A stretch of DNA of 36,597 bases from a virus, in IMG/VR virus record IMGVR_UViG_3300044998_000621, positions 1 to 36,597 of that record; one strand, written 5' to 3'. Made by a program: the position numbers and the translations under genes. The notes below the pieces were generated by a model. That model ran no database searches. It saw only the letters and a list, made by a program, of their open reading frames with translations, and was not told the origin of the DNA. Below, one piece after another: positions 1-6,411 of the stretch (position 1 is the stretch's first letter; each line of letters opens with the position of its first letter).

Positions 1-337
1 TTCGTAACCCTAACATAGATGGCGCTCTCACTATTTCTAATACAATTCTTTTCACTGTATTGTTGTACTCCTGCACAAACACCACACCACCACGCCAATT
101 TGGGTCACGTATAGCTAATCGGTTATATAAAATCCACCATGCCTGCGCTTCTCTGATATGTGCAGGGATAGGGCGACGAATTGCCAATTTGTACGGAAAA
201 TATTTAACATCGTTTTCCGAAAAATCCCGCCAGCCATTACTGAACCACTCATCGCCATCCCGCCACTTATCTACTTCTGGAATCAGCAAAACGTGCGTCG
301 GAAGTTTTTCGTAGACAGCTTTGATCTCCGGTGTCAT
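1..337 (-). CDS. Hypothetical protein, cut off by the window edge (C-terminus missing)
   Basis: An open frame starts with ATG at 335-337 and runs off the left edge after 112 codons without a stop. The start reads MTPEIKAVYEKLPTHVLLIP. The protein is rich in Trp and Arg, with a WRDGDEWFSNGWRDFS segment near residues 25-40. It lies 7 bases after the stop of the next gene upstream, the same tight spacing as its neighbours, and GGGTAA is the only weak ribosome site. I recognise no domain. The frame is supported by its length, the lack of stops and its position in a leftward operon. Confidence 0.7.
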   Translation of the reverse strand, partial: MTPEIKAVYEKLPTHVLLIPEVDKWRDGDEWFSNGWRDFSENDVKYFPYKLAIRRPIPAHIREAQAWWILYNRLAIRDPNWRGGVVFVQEYNNTVKRIVLEIVRAPSMLGLR

Positions 338-344
338 TTACTTA

Positions 345-542
345 TTACCCTATCCTATTACCAAGAATGCGCTCAACCTTGTTCTTGCATTCCATAAGTG
401 AAAGATTTGTTGTTTTCTTGTATAATTTAATACACTCTGCTAAACTAAATGTTTCACCCCACTTTTCGATGATCTGTTTTTTGAGTTCAGCATTTTTACT
501 GCTGAACCCTACATAACTTACCTCAAAGCACAAAATTTTCAT
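345..542 (-). CDS. Small hypothetical protein (65 aa)
   Basis: The ATG at 540-542 overlaps the TGA stop of the preceding gene as ATGA, and a strong AGGAGG lies six bases upstream, so translation is probably coupled. The protein is mostly helical by eye, with a segment KKQIIEKWGETFSLAECIKLYKK near the middle (shown only in part: KWGETFSLAECIKLYKK). No family is recognised. It belongs to the last transcription unit of the window, which starts near 4692. Confidence 0.7.
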   Translation of the reverse strand: MKILCFEVSYVGFSSKNAELKKQIIEKWGETFSLAECIKLYKKTTNLSLMECKNKVERILGNRIG

Positions 543-838
543 TCTACTACCTCCTCATAGGTTTTCTCGAAAACGTCCGGCTTAACTGGATAAAACTCTC
601 CGTTTATGCCTTTGACAATATAATCGCCATGTTTTGCGATCATTACACCTTCAAGTGTTGGTATTGACATCTCAATATACTCCGGCCCCGGTTCTCCGCA
701 GGTGTCCGAGTAGCTTAAAGATCTCCTTGCTGGGTTCTGCTCTGAAATAACGCCCGGCATAAAATCACCTAACGCATTCCAGTTCCTCCACGAAACTTGG
801 ATAGCCTCGATTGCAACTGGTTTCTTCCTATATTTCAT
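539..838 (-). CDS. Conserved phage protein of the MKYRKKPV...GDYIVKG...KPDIFEKTYE family
   Basis: This 99-residue protein begins MKYRKKPVAIEAIQVSWRN and ends with HGDYIVKGINGEFYPVKPDV followed by FEKTYEEV. That arrangement is the hallmark of a small protein found in very many tailed phages and prophages, whose function is unknown to me. Its length is normal for the family. AAGAGGTAAAAT precedes the start. It is followed by the 65-aa gene with an ATGA overlap. Its presence supports a phage origin for this end of the window, which otherwise has few recognisable genes. Confidence 0.88.
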   Translation of the reverse strand: MKYRKKPVAIEAIQVSWRNWNALGDFMPGVISEQNPARRSLSYSDTCGEPGPEYIEMSIPTLEGVMIAKHGDYIVKGINGEFYPVKPDVFEKTYEEVVE

Positions 839-841
839 ATT

Positions 842-925
842 TTACCTCTTGTTGGTTTTCTTTCTGTTTGACTTCTCAACTGGAACGACCGCGCGAATAA
901 TTATATTGTTTTTAATGTGTTTCAT
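842..925 (-). CDS. Possible 27-aa basic peptide
   Basis: In the 162-base gap between two genes a short frame starts with ATG at 923-925. It has CGGGAG nine bases upstream and ends with a TAA that overlaps the ribosome site of the next gene. The peptide starts MKHIKNNIIIRAVVP and ends in a run of Lys, Arg and Asn. The position and the ribosome site are the only support; it could equally be an untranslated spacer. A 12-codon frame (ATG at 958-960) sits just before it. Confidence 0.3.
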   Translation of the reverse strand: MKHIKNNIIIRAVVPVEKSNRKKTNKR

Positions 926-1000
926 TTTTTGTAACTCCCGTTATCTTGTTCTGGGGTCATTTACTTGTCTCTCGAATCCAGAACCACAACAGTTTTTTCT

Positions 1001-1246
1001 CTACAGCATAAGTATCATATATGGAGTTACGCTGGTACATTTTCCATTGCGGAACTCGACAATAGTTCCGCCTATAAAACCATAGTAATACCAACGTTCA
1101 CTTTTCTCATCAAAGGACGTAGTATCGCTGACTCCACACGATGCTTGCACTTCTGCTTTAGTCATGCCAAAAGTGGCACACTTATCTTTATAGTGCGAAC
1201 AGCTTTGAATCAGTAACAAATTCATCAATAGTAATATCGTTTTCAT
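1001..1246 (-). CDS. Small BamE/SmpA-like lipoprotein
   Basis: The 81-residue product starts with a short hydrophobic signal, MKTILLLMNLLLIQSC, which ends in a lipobox (LIQS followed by Cys16). It should therefore be exported, lipidated and anchored in a membrane. The mature part has GMTKAEVQASCGVSD near residues 27-41 and later YYYGFIGGTIVEFRNGKCTSV (seen here as IVEFRNGKCTSV). This resembles the short alpha/beta unit of the SmpA/OmlA/BamE group, in which a 'G-M-x-x-x-E-V' helix is followed by beta strands ending in 'F-x-x-G-K'. The start has GAGAGGAAAGC. Phage lipoproteins often act in superinfection exclusion or as spanin subunits, but nothing here decides between these. Confidence 0.75.
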   Translation of the reverse strand: MKTILLLMNLLLIQSCSHYKDKCATFGMTKAEVQASCGVSDTTSFDEKSERWYYYGFIGGTIVEFRNGKCTSVTPYMILML

Positions 1247-1274
1247 GCTTTCCTCTCTATTGCTTCTTGTGGGG

Positions 1275-1484
1275 TCATAGTTTCCTTAAAACTCTTAAAC
1301 CAAGAATTTCCTGCGATGTCATCGAATGAAGAACTACCCGTCGAGTTTCAGAGACATAATCGCTTGGTGAGCATGTCCACAGTATACTTGGGGGGCCGCC
1401 AACGATAACCCTTTCTTCTCCGTCGATACTTACGACGATTCCTGATAAATTACCTGTGAGGTCTTTTACACGTAATTCAGACAT
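1275..1484 (-). CDS. Small hypothetical protein (69 aa)
   Basis: The start is well marked by CGGAGG seven bases before ATG 1482-1484, and the first codons overlap the end of the upstream gene by 8 bases. The protein begins MSELRVKDLTGNLSGIVVSI. It looks like a compact beta protein in its first half, with GEERVIVGGPPSILW in the middle, followed by a helical end. I recognise no family. Confidence 0.7.
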   Translation of the reverse strand: MSELRVKDLTGNLSGIVVSIDGEERVIVGGPPSILWTCSPSDYVSETRRVVLHSMTSQEILGLRVLRKL

Positions 1485-1857
1485 TTTTTTCCTCCGGGCC
1501 TTTTAACTTAGATTCTATAACGTAGTAACCACGATTGCACCATACAGAGGACTTACTGCCATCTCTTTTAAGTTTGCGCAACTTGTAAGCTGGACTTGGA
1601 GTATTTTTATCCGCATACTCTGAAACAAATGGACTATATTCCTCAACAACAGCAGGTATTTCATGTGTTTTACCACGACGATATTCTGTGTAGATTACAA
1701 TAGAACCGGGCTTCCACTTGCATACAGCTAAGCCAAGTTGATCCTTACAGCGTTTTTCAACAGCTTTGGCGTTTTCGTAATGAAATTTCGCAAGTTCAGC
1801 CTTAGCAATAGCTTCTTTGTATGCCTTATATTCTGGTAAATCTTGAAATTTTATCAT
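1477..1857 (-). CDS. Hypothetical protein (126 aa), coiled-coil N-terminus
   Basis: I place the start at ATG 1855-1857, which has TTGAGGGAGCA directly upstream. The frame is open 20 codons further, but that longer start would overlap the previous gene by 43 bases. The first 50 residues (MIKFQDLPEYKAYKEAIAKA onward) are Lys/Glu/Ala-rich and probably form a helix or coiled coil. The second half has beta-like stretches such as WKPGSIVIYTEYRRGKTHEI and ends in a charged tail. The function is unknown. Confidence 0.7.
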   Translation of the reverse strand: MIKFQDLPEYKAYKEAIAKAELAKFHYENAKAVEKRCKDQLGLAVCKWKPGSIVIYTEYRRGKTHEIPAVVEEYSPFVSEYADKNTPSPAYKLRKLKRDGSKSSVWCNRGYYVIESKLKGPEEKNV

Positions 1858-1874
1858 TGCTCCCTCAATACTTA

Positions 1875-2060
1875 TCACTGAATTGGGATTAGGAAACCTA
1901 TTAGAAGACTGTACCATATAATTACAGATGCTACGATTAGCATTTGTAGATAATAGTTAAGTATTCCAAATCTTTCCAGTAGCTCCTTGCCATAGCGTCC
2001 AATACAGTAGCCTCCTATACCTGCAAGGAGTAATCTAATTGCAAATAATGAAATTGTCAT
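1875..2060 (-). CDS. Small two-helix membrane protein (61 aa)
   Basis: ATG 2058-2060 has GGAGGAAGGC directly upstream and overlaps the TGA of the preceding gene as ATGA, so I prefer it to an in-frame start four codons earlier. The protein starts MTISLFAIRLLLAGIGGYCI and has two hydrophobic segments, about residues 3-20 and 36-57, joined by a short charged loop (GRYGKELLERFG). Size and topology are those of small class II holins or of accessory membrane proteins. No endolysin is adjacent, so a lysis role is only a possibility. Confidence 0.65.
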   Translation of the reverse strand: MTISLFAIRLLLAGIGGYCIGRYGKELLERFGILNYYLQMLIVASVIIWYSLLIGFLIPIQ

Positions 2061-2359
2061 GCCTTCCTCCATTTATCTGACAGAAATTCTTTATAGGTCA
2101 TTTGTTTTCCTGTTTTGCCGACACCGGTAGCAATGAATGTCCCACGAGAAAAGTGGACAGCTTTTACACCACGCATCTTTTTACGTGTCAAAAAGGGTTC
2201 GTATTCAAAATCTTGACACCCAGTGCCGTCGCAAGTTAGACATATAACGGGCTCACCCTTCTTCTCGAACAATCCTTCATATAGACCCGTACCACCGCAT
2301 GACCCACAAACAGCCTTAACTATCTTATTCTTGGTTTTCTTCTTTTTTGCCTTTTTCAT
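2057..2359 (-). CDS. DnaJ-type zinc-knuckle protein (100 aa)
   Basis: The product has two CxxCxGxG motifs, CGSCGGTG near residue 18 and CLTCDGTG near residue 41. This is the pattern of the cysteine-rich zinc-binding domain of DnaJ. No J-domain is present, so it is a free-standing zinc module like those seen in many phages, probably used to bind protein or nucleic acid. The N-terminus is very basic (MKKAKKKKTKNKIVK). I chose ATG 2357-2359, with GGGGGGCG upstream, because the longer frame would run 20 bases into the previous gene. A second protein of this kind lies at 10780-10935. Confidence 0.75.
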   Translation of the reverse strand: MKKAKKKKTKNKIVKAVCGSCGGTGLYEGLFEKKGEPVICLTCDGTGCQDFEYEPFLTRKKMRGVKAVHFSRGTFIATGVGKTGKQMTYKEFLSDKWRKA

Positions 2360-2375
2360 CGCCCCCCAAGTTTTA

Positions 2376-2804
2376 TCAAACAAGCTCAAATACAAGTTTC
2401 TTCACGCGCCACCTCAGATTATCGTGGTAAAAGGCATAAATAGCATCATTCTTATGATCGAAAATTGTAGCTTTATCTACAGCCTCCACGAAAACGATAT
2501 TATTATTCTCTCTCGCTTTTTGAGCGATATACCGACCCTGATAGTATTTGGAAAATTTTGTGGCTCCAGTTATTTGAATTACCCATTTATAGATGGCCGG
2601 TTTGCCGGTAGGCATATCAACCAGCTCAAAAGTTAACCTCTCAGGTTTCACGCCTGTTAATTTATCATAGTGAATGATTGTTTCTTGTTTCGTATCGCCA
2701 GTGATGGCATTGCTCAATTTAGTAGTCAAGGCTCTATTACCTGTTCTGTTGTAGGACAGAAACCTACCATCTTCTGCCTGTAAAACCCACTTTTTAATTT
2801 TCAT
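2376..2804 (-). CDS. Two-domain repeat protein, copy A (142 aa)
   Basis: This protein and its upstream neighbour are clear paralogues: ELVDMPTGKPAIYKWVIQ here matches ELVDTPTGKPAIHKWVIQ there, with high DNA identity over that stretch. Each protein is also an internal duplication. Residues 1-64 run from KKWVLQAEDGRFLSYN to RLTFELVD. Residues 72-142 run from YKWVIQITG to RWRVKKLVFELV. The unit therefore starts with a KWxxQ strand and ends with an LxFELV strand, suggesting two small beta domains. The start is preceded by TAGGATATAAAAT. The function is unknown. Confidence 0.78.
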   Translation of the reverse strand: MKIKKWVLQAEDGRFLSYNRTGNRALTTKLSNAITGDTKQETIIHYDKLTGVKPERLTFELVDMPTGKPAIYKWVIQITGATKFSKYYQGRYIAQKARENNNIVFVEAVDKATIFDHKNDAIYAFYHDNLRWRVKKLVFELV

Positions 2805-2846
2805 ATTTTATATCCTACTTTCTTTTGCTTTTATAGATTCCGTAAA

Positions 2847-3272
2847 CTATCCAACAAGCTCAAACACGAGTTTTTTCACTTTCCATTTTACATACGAGTA
2901 TGAAAAGCAAAGTGCATCTTCCCTACTGTCATAATGACATGCTCTTCTTACATCCTTAACGAAAGTGACATTATCATACCTATCGTAGGTGGCGTACCAA
3001 CCATCGACTGTTGAACTTATCCTACCGCCGTCATCGGTGACTTGTATCACCCACTTATGGATAGCCGGTTTGCCAGTAGGCGTATCAACCAACTCAAAAG
3101 TTAGTTTTTTAGGCTTTGTCTTTAGGGACTTATCGGCGTATGACATTATGTCTTTTTTCGTATCCCCCATAATAGCCTTACCTACGTCAGTAGTTAAGAG
3201 CATACGCCCCTTTTTGTTGTAAGACAGAAACCTACCGCCTTCTACTTGCATGGCCCATTTTCTAATTTTCAT
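2847..3272 (-). CDS. Two-domain repeat protein, copy B (141 aa)
   Basis: This is the paralogue of the next gene downstream, with the same two-unit layout. Unit 1 goes from RKWAMQVEGGRFLSYNKKG to KKLTFELVD and unit 2 from HKWVIQVTDDGG to WKVKKLVFELVG. Its ATG overlaps the TGA of the preceding gene as ATGA. The two copies are separated by 42 bases. The GRFLSYN motif is kept in the first unit of both copies, while the second units have drifted further. A recent tandem gene duplication on top of an older domain duplication explains the pattern. Confidence 0.78.
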   Translation of the reverse strand: MKIRKWAMQVEGGRFLSYNKKGRMLLTTDVGKAIMGDTKKDIMSYADKSLKTKPKKLTFELVDTPTGKPAIHKWVIQVTDDGGRISSTVDGWYATYDRYDNVTFVKDVRRACHYDSREDALCFSYSYVKWKVKKLVFELVG

Positions 3273-3739
3273 ACTTCACCGCTTTCTTTACCTTCTTTGA
3301 GCAGCTTGAAATCCACTTTGACAAAGCGCTGGTACATGGTTTCACCATGCTTGTCGATCATGTAGGGGAGAAATACCTCAAAGGCGTCTGCTTGCTGTAA
3401 CCTGACCATGGTGCATTGGACTTCCACCCAATCGCGAACAATACGCCAAGCAGTGCGCTCCGCTTGCTCTCGGTAACCCTCCTCTGCGCGTTTTTGGATT
3501 CGCCGGCCTTTTGTCATAACGCTGTAAACGACATCGGGCTTTGCTGGGATGGAAAACACCCTTTTAATGCCAGCACCGGGCAACTCAACGATGAACTTTA
3601 GCCCGCAGATTTTCTTATCCAGATACTCTTTTTGAAAGCCAGTAGCACCGATCTCCACCAGCAACCCTTCGATCTCAGCGATAGACTTTGAGGCGGGAAC
3701 TCTACTTGTGTAATTTAGGATACGCTTATGCCTTGCCAT
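3269..3739 (-). CDS. Conserved phage/mobile-element protein (MARHKRILNYTSRVP family)
   Basis: The 156-residue protein has the features of a family I know from phages and integrative elements: an opening like MARHKRILNYTSRVPASKSI, a central beta segment with FSIPA, and a C-terminal helix containing RTAWRIVRDWVEVQ then FEVFLPYM. The function is unknown to me. The start has GAAGAGGAAAA. It is followed by copy B of the repeat protein through an ATGA overlap. Its size is typical for the family and no part seems missing. Confidence 0.8.
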   Translation of the reverse strand: MARHKRILNYTSRVPASKSIAEIEGLLVEIGATGFQKEYLDKKICGLKFIVELPGAGIKRVFSIPAKPDVVYSVMTKGRRIQKRAEEGYREQAERTAWRIVRDWVEVQCTMVRLQQADAFEVFLPYMIDKHGETMYQRFVKVDFKLLKEGKESGEV

Positions 3740-3754
3740 TTTTCCTCTTCTTCT

Positions 3755-4048
3755 CTACATATCTTTTGACACGTGTAAAACACAGCCGAATTTATCATCA
3801 TCACATGCTTCTTTTTTAGTTTTACCACATGCCGCACCCTTTCGTTCTCTTAACCGTTGACAAAGTTTTTGCATTGCTTCGATGCCACCTCTATTCAATG
3901 CGCATACGATTGTCGAATACGATATTTTTGTTTCTTGCGAAAGAATCCTTAGCGAGCCTGCTTCACTCGCTAAATCGCGCACATATTCACGATACAACTT
4001 TAACGCCGTATCAGCATGTGCGCGTGCTACCGCAAATTTGTCACTCAC
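3755..4048 (-). CDS. Small helix-turn-helix protein, candidate regulator (97 aa)
   Basis: I place the start at GTG 4046-4048, preceded by AAGGTTTCTC. The frame is open 17 codons further to 4099, but those codons lie inside the preceding gene. Residues about 35-65, around LRILSQETKISYSTIVCALN, have the length and pattern of a Cro/cI-type helix-turn-helix ('LSQxTxIS-x-STI...AL'). The end is Cys/Lys-rich (CGKTKKEACDDDKFGC). A DNA-binding role is an inference from that motif alone. Confidence 0.65.
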   Translation of the reverse strand: MSDKFAVARAHADTALKLYREYVRDLASEAGSLRILSQETKISYSTIVCALNRGGIEAMQKLCQRLRERKGAACGKTKKEACDDDKFGCVLHVSKDM

Positions 4049-4310
4049 GAGAAACCTTTTTGAAAATACGCAACAAGCCACGCAGTTCAGATGCTGCAAC
4101 TTTGTTGTTCACTTTCACGAATGCCCGGACACGCTCTGCTGTGTTAATCGCCAAAGCAATGCGCTGATGCGGCACATAATTCTTGTTGAAATCTGCTGGC
4201 ATCTTCACGAATTTGTTAATCGTATCACACAAATGATCGACAAACTCACGTGTCGCGCTTTTTTCAGGCGCTGCCACATACTTCCGATTTGTTTCGATGA
4301 TCTGTTTCAT
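4041..4310 (-). CDS. Hypothetical protein (89 aa)
   Basis: The start is preceded by GTGAGGTAAA, the commonest ribosome site of this genome. The protein is helical by eye, with basic residues throughout (MKQIIETNRKYVAAPEKSAT at the start, RGLLRIFKKVSRE at the end). It overlaps the GTG of the next gene by 8 bases. No family is recognised. Confidence 0.7.
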   Translation of the reverse strand: MKQIIETNRKYVAAPEKSATREFVDHLCDTINKFVKMPADFNKNYVPHQRIALAINTAERVRAFVKVNNKVAASELRGLLRIFKKVSRE

Positions 4311-4329
4311 TTTACCTCACTTTTTTTTA

Positions 4330-4692
4330 TCACATTTCACGTATCATTTTTTCACGGTGCTCATCGAGTTTTTTTGAATGCACTGCAAGATCGTGCATAT
4401 TGGCAATCATCTTTTCTACCAAATCGACAACAGAATCTTTGAAAGAAAAGTCAACTCTGTTATCATCAAGAATTTTCATTGCACGCGCAGCACGCATTAT
4501 CAATTTTCTATTAGCGCGATTGCCATTTCTTGCAAGACTAACTAACTCTTGAATATCTTTGCGTGCTTGAATTGCTGACTGACCGACTGCGCCAAATTGC
4601 GCAGACATGATCTGCTCATTCAGCGACTTAAAAAGCTGATACAGCGGATTCTTTTCGTTTTTGTTTTCATTTTCATGCTCTTGTGTTTCCAT
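4330..4692 (-). CDS. Hypothetical helical protein, first gene of a leaderless unit (120 aa)
   Basis: I start it at ATG 4690-4692, four bases after the TGTGCATATAT promoter element. Ten more codons are open upstream, but these would lie inside the promoter. There is no Shine-Dalgarno site, as expected if the mRNA begins at the ATG. The protein starts METQEHENENKNEKN, an acidic low-complexity stretch, and then is helical (LVSLARNGNRANRKLIMRAA in the middle, DEHREKMIREM at the end). The function is unknown. It heads the unit that runs to the left edge. Confidence 0.75.
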   Translation of the reverse strand: METQEHENENKNEKNPLYQLFKSLNEQIMSAQFGAVGQSAIQARKDIQELVSLARNGNRANRKLIMRAARAMKILDDNRVDFSFKDSVVDLVEKMIANMHDLAVHSKKLDEHREKMIREM

Positions 4693-4696
4693 ACAC

Positions 4697-4729
4697 ATAT
4701 ATGCACAAGAACATATCAATCGGTGTCAC
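4697..4729 (-). promoter_or_regulatory. Phage promoter P4692 (GTGACAC-N15-TGTGCATATAT)
   Basis: Read on the minus strand, GTGACAC (4723-4729) is followed by 15 bases and TGTGCATATAT (4697-4707). Four bases later comes the ATG of the 120-aa gene. It matches the other copies at 7004, 11489, 25548, 30303 and 32821 in both boxes and in spacer length. The upstream box starts 19 bases after the preceding gene's stop, leaving little room for a terminator. Confidence 0.85.
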
Positions 4730-4747
4730 AGATTTATGATTTTTTTA

Positions 4748-5050
4748 CTAATCGTAATTTCTGTATTGTATCTTTTCGGGGTCTGCCATGTCTGCTGGCA
4801 GCACTGTACAAACTAAACTTGCTTTTCTGTTATATACAGCAACAATTCTTATCCCCAACATATCGACTATCCACACAGAGCGTGTGATCGTTTGCCGCAT
4901 CTTAAAGTGCGCATAATCACGATTGTGCTTTATTGCCGCCGTCATCTGCCGATACTGTTCTTCTGTCAGGTCGATATTGTAGCGTTCAAGCATACGCATT
5001 TTTGTATGCTTGAATAGCTCTTTGAATCCTTTGCGTTTCCATTTACGCAT
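4748..5050 (-). CDS. Small phage protein of a toxin-like or DNA-binding fold (100 aa)
   Basis: ATG 5048-5050 overlaps the TAA of the preceding gene (ATGCGTAA). The protein has a basic helical start (MRKWKRKGFKELFKHTKMRM), an ERYNIDLTEEQYRQM helix and a C-terminal sheet, SVWIVDMLGIRIVAVYNRK followed by LVCTVLP. Small phage proteins with an 'RERYG' helix and a sheet ending in 'VYDR...IVTVLP' are common, and this layout also resembles RelE-like toxins. It follows two ribbon-helix-helix genes, so a toxin-antitoxin-like relation is possible but unproven. Confidence 0.65.
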   Translation of the reverse strand: MRKWKRKGFKELFKHTKMRMLERYNIDLTEEQYRQMTAAIKHNRDYAHFKMRQTITRSVWIVDMLGIRIVAVYNRKASLVCTVLPADMADPEKIQYRNYD

Positions 5051-5234
5051 TGTTTTTTGGGAACATCGCATTTGCCATTCCCGTATCGATATAATTTCGA
5101 GCCGCCTCTGTTAATACATCACAAGCGTTTACACGATTTTGTTTCGCAAAACGCACAATGTCTTTGTACACAGATTCTCTGATGCGTATTGAAATCAATT
5201 TTCCTGCTGTGCTATTCGTTTTTGCGCCTTTCAT
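5043..5234 (-). CDS. Ribbon-helix-helix DNA-binding protein (63 aa)
   Basis: The segment KLISIRIRESVYKDIVRFA, followed by VNACDVLTEAARNYID, fits the beta-strand, helix, turn, helix pattern of CopG/Arc-type ribbon-helix-helix proteins, which bind operator DNA as dimers. The ATG overlaps the TGA of the preceding gene as ATGA. Its partner genes are another RHH protein upstream and the possible toxin-like gene downstream. Confidence 0.72.
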   Translation of the reverse strand: MKGAKTNSTAGKLISIRIRESVYKDIVRFAKQNRVNACDVLTEAARNYIDTGMANAMFPKNNA

Positions 5235-5620
5235 ACATTCTCCTGTTCATTATTTTTCACAAACTCAATGTAATGCCTTACCGCTTTATTAACAAATTCA
5301 GTTCTGCAAAGTTTGTGTTTCGATAAGTATTCATCGATGAACATTTTTTCTTCAACAGTGATATTGACAACGATTTGTGCATAATTTTTATACACGGCAT
5401 TTCTGTGTGCTGCGTTGTATTTGCTTTTTGCAGACTTCAAACCATTACGCAAGAGCCAGCGTCTGAATGCCTGAAAATTGTATCCATGCTCACGACAAAT
5501 ATCGCGCAACGTCTGCATATATCCATCGCGCAATTCTGCTGCCTCAATCGCTGCATTTATAGCTTTTGCTGCGTATGGCGAATTGTGATTGCCAAAATCA
5601 TTTTTTTTTATCAATTTCAA
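5231..5620 (-). CDS. HTH plus ribbon-helix-helix protein (129 aa)
   Basis: Two possible DNA-binding parts are visible. Residues about 37-62 (TLRDICREHGYNFQAFRRWL) look like a helix-turn-helix. Residues about 85-122 (IVVNITVEEKMFIDEYLSKH then TEFVNKAVRHYIEF) fit a ribbon-helix-helix. The start is TTG 5618-5620 with TGTGGGGTA in front, inside the last codons of the preceding gene; a later start cannot be excluded. A local regulator is the likely role. Confidence 0.68.
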   Translation of the reverse strand: MKLIKKNDFGNHNSPYAAKAINAAIEAAELRDGYMQTLRDICREHGYNFQAFRRWLLRNGLKSAKSKYNAAHRNAVYKNYAQIVVNITVEEKMFIDEYLSKHKLCRTEFVNKAVRHYIEFVKNNEQENV

Positions 5621-5804
5621 TACCCCACAAATCTTTGATGCGTTCTTTTGCTTTGCCGATCAATTGCCAATGTGTTGCTTGTCGTAAATGAGTTTGGCAC
5701 AGCGCGACACCGCAAAATTCCGAAACAGCTTTCCGCCCACAAAACAGAAAGCTGTTCTTTGTCGAAAGATGCGTGCGTCGCGCTTTACAGTTTATTCGTG
5801 CCAT
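5598..5804 (-). CDS. Small Cys/His protein (68 aa)
   Basis: The protein starts MARINCKARRTHLSTKNSFL and has a cluster FCGRKAVSEFCGVALCQTHL, whose Cys and His spacing could bind one zinc. The C-terminal 25 residues are a basic helix. No clear Shine-Dalgarno site precedes the ATG at 5802-5804. It overlaps the next gene's start by 23 bases. The function is unknown. Confidence 0.6.
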   Translation of the reverse strand: MARINCKARRTHLSTKNSFLFCGRKAVSEFCGVALCQTHLRQATHWQLIGKAKERIKDLWGIEIDKKK

Positions 5805-5818
5805 GCTAATTGTTAATA

Positions 5819-6145
5819 TCAGCGACCGATCAAACGCTTATACCACGGTGATGATGTTGATTGAATCGTTAACGTTCTTGATTGCAACAGCCTGATAAGC
5901 TCATGTACTTTTTCTGGCCTCACAACAAGCGCAAATTCTACGTCGCGCATATTATGTACCTGATCGTTGACACCAAGTATTCTTGCATCACCTGTTTCAG
6001 TATTTAGATCAATTGCATCAAAGCTATTGTTTTTTGTCTGCGTGAAAATATCAACAATACCGATATTATCAGAGCGCAGCTTAGGAACTTTTCTTACGGT
6101 GAAGCACTGTGCTGCTTCACCGAGTTCATTTTTGCTGACGATCAT
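5819..6145 (-). CDS. Hypothetical protein (108 aa)
   Basis: The start ATG 6143-6145 follows AGGATTCTATA and overlaps the end of the preceding gene. The protein reads like a mixed alpha/beta fold, with NIGIVDIFTQTKNNSFDAID and DVEFALVVRPEKVHELIRLL as its most regular parts. No family is recognised. Confidence 0.68.
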   Translation of the reverse strand: MIVSKNELGEAAQCFTVRKVPKLRSDNIGIVDIFTQTKNNSFDAIDLNTETGDARILGVNDQVHNMRDVEFALVVRPEKVHELIRLLQSRTLTIQSTSSPWYKRLIGR

Positions 6146-6411
6146 TATAGAATCCTGTGATTGTTTACGACGATCTCAGTGCGATTCAGAATGCGCGGCA
6201 CAGCGATTTCGACAGTGACTTCGCCTTTACACTTCACTGTGTAAAACGCGCGATTACCTTTCATGTCTTTATCGACCGTAAACGGTTCAGCAGCCCTTAT
6301 TGCTGTTGCCAGTTCAGCAGCTTCTGACACTTTTTTCTCAACACGTTTGTTGCGCCGTGGCGATTGCTTTTTTTTCACCGGGCGCGATTTCTTTTTGTTT
6401 TTTGTTTTCAT
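6145..6411 (-). CDS. Hypothetical protein with basic N-terminus (88 aa)
   Basis: Residues 1-28 are almost all Lys, Arg and Ser (MKTKNKKKSRPVKKKQSPRR at the start), and a small beta domain follows (RAFYTVKCKGEVTVEIAVPR). TTGGAGAAAAAAG precedes the ATG at 6409-6411, which lies 74 bases inside the preceding gene in the +1 frame. The basic tail suggests nucleic-acid binding. The overlap is discussed as a finding. Confidence 0.65.
   Translation of the reverse strand: MKTKNKKKSRPVKKKQSPRRNKRVEKKVSEAAELATAIRAAEPFTVDKDMKGNRAFYTVKCKGEVTVEIAVPRILNRTEIVVNNHRIL

Noticed and set aside
2223-2636. 137-codon plus-strand frame
   Set aside because: Antisense to the zinc-knuckle gene and the repeat protein; its Phe-rich translation mirrors their Lys codons.
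3882-4442. 186-codon plus-strand frame, the longest on that strand
   Set aside because: It lies opposite three minus-strand genes that have ribosome sites and coding-like sequence; no ribosome site and no recognisable protein.
4697-4729. Reading the promoter elements as ordinary sigma-70 promoters
   Set aside because: RTGAC resembles the end of a -35 box, but a 17-base spacer would place the -10 at GTGCAT, and TATAT is more than 19 bases away.
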